From positions 8,367,501 through 8,431,500 of the forward strand of contig NZ_CP011340.1 of the NCBI RefSeq assembly GCF_001278075.1: a stretch of 64,000 nt of DNA. Direction: 5' to 3'. The stretch is from Streptomyces pristinaespiralis. Lineage in GTDB: Bacteria > Actinomycetota > Actinomycetes > Streptomycetales > Streptomycetaceae. The translations under genes were made by a program, and so were the position numbers. How positions within the stretch are numbered: the first letter of the stretch is position 1; each line of letters opens with the position of its first letter. Shown here one piece after another: positions 61,986 through 64,000 of the stretch. The notes beneath the pieces were generated by a model. It had not been told where the DNA came from. It saw nothing but the letters and a program-made list of their open reading frames with translations, and searched no databases.

Positions 61986-62372
61986 TCAGGGGCGGTAACG
62001 CAAGGGATGGTTCTCGGGTACCTCCACGACAGCGATACGCACCCCGTCCGGGTCCGCGATCCACATCTCGATCAGCCCCCAGGGCTCCATCACGGGAGCA
62101 CGCAGCACCTCCACCCCGGCTGCCCGCAGCTCCTCGAACGCCGCCTGCACGTCCTCGACCTGCAGCCACAGCCCAAGGCCCGGCGCCGGCGGGTTCTCGG
62201 AGCGCCCCGAGACCTCCAGGAACCCGCCGCCCAGGAAATAGACCGTGCCCCGCTCCGGCCCCGTCCCGAACTCGCGACTGACGGCGAGCCCCAACGCCCC
62301 GCCGTAGAAGGCGCGGGAACGGTCCGGATCCGTCGGACGCAGCAAAACCCTGCTGCCGAGTACATGCACCAT
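61986..62372 (-). CDS. VOC-superfamily (glyoxalase-like) protein
   Basis: 128 aa. Two beta-alpha-beta3 halves: VHVLGSRVLLRPTDPDRSRAFYGGALGLAVS and LGLWLQVEDVQAAFEELRAAGVEVL ... PWGLIEMWIADPDGVRIAVVE. A metal-binding Glu is likely at FLEVSG. Such proteins include antibiotic-binding and small dioxygenase-like members; function unknown here. SD weak. Confidence 0.82.
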   Translation of the reverse strand: MVHVLGSRVLLRPTDPDRSRAFYGGALGLAVSREFGTGPERGTVYFLGGGFLEVSGRSENPPAPGLGLWLQVEDVQAAFEELRAAGVEVLRAPVMEPWGLIEMWIADPDGVRIAVVEVPENHPLRYRP

Positions 62373-62679
62373 GCCTGGGAACCTACGGCGTCCCCGCCCC
62401 GCCGGGCCGGTGATTCCACTCGCGCCGCGAACTGCTCTCACCCACCGGGCGCAGACCCCGGTGGCCGGCGCCCCGGCCCGCGCGGACGAGCCGGCAACCG
62501 GCCCCCGTGGAGCCGGGGAAGTGGAGCACCGCATCGGTCACCGAGGTCATCACGACACAGCGGCAGGCGGAGGCACGCCGGCACACTCCGGCCCCGGCAG
62601 CCGGCCGACCCGGTACCCGCTCTTCACCGACTGGGCGCGGGCGGACCGCTGACGGCCAGGAGCGGCGGCGGAAGGGTGG
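62373..62679. other. Gap, nothing recognised
   Basis: No gene, repeat or clear hairpin was recognised; open frames here are due to GC content. Confidence 0.4.
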
Positions 62680-62883
62680 TCAGGCGGGTGTGACGTTCTC
62701 CGCCTGGGGCCCCTTGGGCCCCTGTGTCACGTCGAACTGCACCTTCTGCCCCTCGAACAGCTCACGGAATCCGGTACTGGCGATGGCCGAGTAATGGACG
62801 AACACGTCCGGCCCGCCGCCGTCCTGCTCGATGAAGCCGAAGCCCTTCTCCGGGTTGAACCACTTCACGGTGCCGGTGGCCAT
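62680..62883 (-). CDS. Cold-shock protein
   Basis: 67 aa, exact CspA size. RNP1 (KGFGFI) and RNP2 (VFVHYSAI) motifs are intact in [21 protein letters not shown] single-stranded RNA/DNA-binding chaperone. AAGGAG precedes the ATG. A long gap upstream with a U-tract hairpin in the leader suggests post-transcriptional control. Confidence 0.95.
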   Translation of the reverse strand: MATGTVKWFNPEKGFGFIEQDGGGPDVFVHYSAIASTGFRELFEGQKVQFDVTQGPKGPQAENVTPA

Positions 62884-63409
62884 GGCGATCTCCTTGTTCC
62901 ATACGAAAAACGACTCCCGCGCATCCTGCGGGTGCCATGGTGAGATCGTCTTCGCCTCGCGCGCCCATGCGACGCAGACACGCCCACGCGAGGACACAAA
63001 GGTGCCCACGACGCGGAACCGAGGAACAGAGCGCACTGGGGTGCCGGCGCGGGATCGCAGGCGCCGGCGACGCTCCCGCACACGGGCCGGGAGCAGGCCA
63101 CCACGACGGCGACGCGCGGGATCGCCGCACCTGCCCACGAAGCGCTTCGACACGGAGGAAAGCCCTGGTGCCGCCCCGTCGGCCCTGAAAAACTGTCAAC
63201 CGCTTCCTGCAGTGGCCGGTTGAAGCGACTCGATGGACGGAGGGTCACGTGCGGCACAACGGTGCCTGTACCGCACAACGCGCACAAAGTCGGTCCGCGA
63301 CACTCCGGTCGCCCCGGGCCCGACGGCCCCCGATACCCGGGCCCCTACGGGCGCGCAGCGCCGCCGCCCATGCCCGCCCGGCCGGGCACGTACCAGTCGG
63401 CGGTGCGCG
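62884..63409. other. Divergent leader region, csp / phosphotransferase
   Basis: No gene seen. Two minus-strand hairpins end in T runs: 62906-62932 (listed) and 63187-63222 (TCAACCG / CGGTTGA then AAAAA on the plus strand). A GTGCGG / CCGCAC dyad at 63249-63276 may belong to the phosphotransferase promoter. Confidence 0.4.
62906..62932 (-). promoter_or_regulatory. Leader hairpin with U-tract before csp
   Basis: On the minus strand CCCGC, 7-base loop, GCGGG, then AGTCG and TTTTT, ending 23 bases before the csp start. It looks like a weak terminator or a temperature-sensitive leader structure. Confidence 0.45.
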
Positions 63410-64000
63410 GTGAACGCCCCCGCCAAGCCCTCCGGCACCACCTACGAACGCGCCGTGCACAGGCTCCGTCGCGCGCTCGGCCCGGTCGACGTGGCCGGCG
63501 GACGGGCACTGACCGGCGGCCTCTACAACTGCGTCCACCTGTTCGAACTCGCGGACGGCCGACGCCTCGTGCTCAAGTCCGCACCCTCGGCGGAAGCCCC
63601 CGCGCTCACCCATGAACGGCAGCTGCTGGGCACCGAGACGATCTTCCATCGTCTCGCCGCCACCAAGGGCGTAAGCGTCCCCACGGTCCTCCACTACGAA
63701 CCCGCCGGTCCCGACGACCCCGGCGAATGGCTCCTGCTCGACTTCCTCGCGGACAGCACGTGGAGCGAGGTGGGGGAGGATCTGCCCGCCGACGGACGGC
63801 CCGCACTCCGCCACCGACTGGGTTCGGCCCTCGCCCGCACCGCCACCGCCACCGGCCCCCGGTTCGGCTACCCCCAACCCGTACCCGGACTGCAGGGAGA
63901 CACCTGGCTGGAGGCCTTCACCGGCATGATGCACGCCGTCCTGAAGGACGCGTCCCGCTTCGGCTCACCGCTGCCCGCCGCCACCGACACGCTCGCCGCC
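63410..64000 (+). CDS. Aminoglycoside phosphotransferase-like protein (partial)
   Basis: 197 codons are visible and the gene runs off the window. From the GTG start the protein has GGLYNCVHLFELADGRRLVL, a kinase N-lobe with the likely ATP-binding Lys (VLKSAP), then VPTVLHYEPAG and EWLLLDFL as the hinge, fitting the APH/choline-kinase family. The catalytic HGD loop would lie beyond the edge. No SD is visible. Substrate unknown. Confidence 0.7.
   Translation, partial: MNAPAKPSGTTYERAVHRLRRALGPVDVAGGRALTGGLYNCVHLFELADGRRLVLKSAPSAEAPALTHERQLLGTETIFHRLAATKGVSVPTVLHYEPAGPDDPGEWLLLDFLADSTWSEVGEDLPADGRPALRHRLGSALARTATATGPRFGYPQPVPGLQGDTWLEAFTGMMHAVLKDASRFGSPLPAATDTLAA

Overview
The window is a very GC-rich actinomycete chromosome segment, almost certainly Streptomyces. 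Evidence for this includes third-position G/C bias, GTG/TTG starts, leaderless promoters, a SodF with a Nur-type operator, an ECF42/DGPF pair, TipA-, PaaX- and PadR-type regulators, and a rifamycin-associated element before a rifampin monooxygenase. No rRNA, tRNA or core housekeeping operon was seen. The mix of secondary metabolism, resistance, many one-component regulators, transposase remnants and decayed genes suggests accessory, perhaps arm-like, DNA.

0-16 kb: a minus-strand polyketide module of an iterative type I PKS with the 6-methylsalicylate synthase domain order (KS-AT-DH/TH-KR-ACP), a KAS III-like acyltransferase whose nucleophile is Ser instead of Cys, a transglutaminase-like protein and a Vat-like acetyltransferase. 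Divergent from it are a HAD phosphatase, a TetR regulator, a CrtI-like FAD oxidoreductase, a cytochrome P450 and an NmrA-type reductase, then small secreted and acetyltransferase genes. 16-25 kb: Rox with its RAE motif, methyltransferases, secreted proteins, and sodF followed by a long 3' hairpin (candidate s-SodF) and a 181-bp tandem repeat.

25-34 kb: an orphan cytochrome oxidase subunit I, then the most interesting locus: two small precursor-like peptides (27428-27727 and 27884-28156) that share a leader-like motif and a C-terminal block with two equally spaced cysteines, each followed by a strong hairpin, and an M50 intramembrane metalloprotease with a PqqD-like N-terminus. No known RiPP class was recognised. 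A DEAD-box helicase and a TnpB-like protein without a zinc ribbon, separated by a 32-bp repeat, follow.

34-57 kb: a series of small regulator/target units. These are an MFS/AraC pair, the ECF42 sigma factor with its DGPF partner and matching promoter, a PaaX/GNAT operon facing a hydrolase across a nested palindrome, TetR/NmrA with twin operators, a TetR with four TATGAC-N4-GTCATA sites over a dehydrogenase-tautomerase operon and a decayed tautomerase, PadR and an APC permease sharing a CCGATATCGG site, MarR/hemerythrin, and a TipA-like MerR. Between them lie an IS256-type remnant next to a lone CRISPR-like repeat, and an ABC permease stub.

57-64 kb: a cell-wall group (peptidoglycan-binding protein, a double-PGRP amidase with binding repeats, a PhoX-like DUF839 protein), a VOC protein, a cold-shock protein with a hairpin leader, and the start of an aminoglycoside phosphotransferase-like gene that runs off the end.
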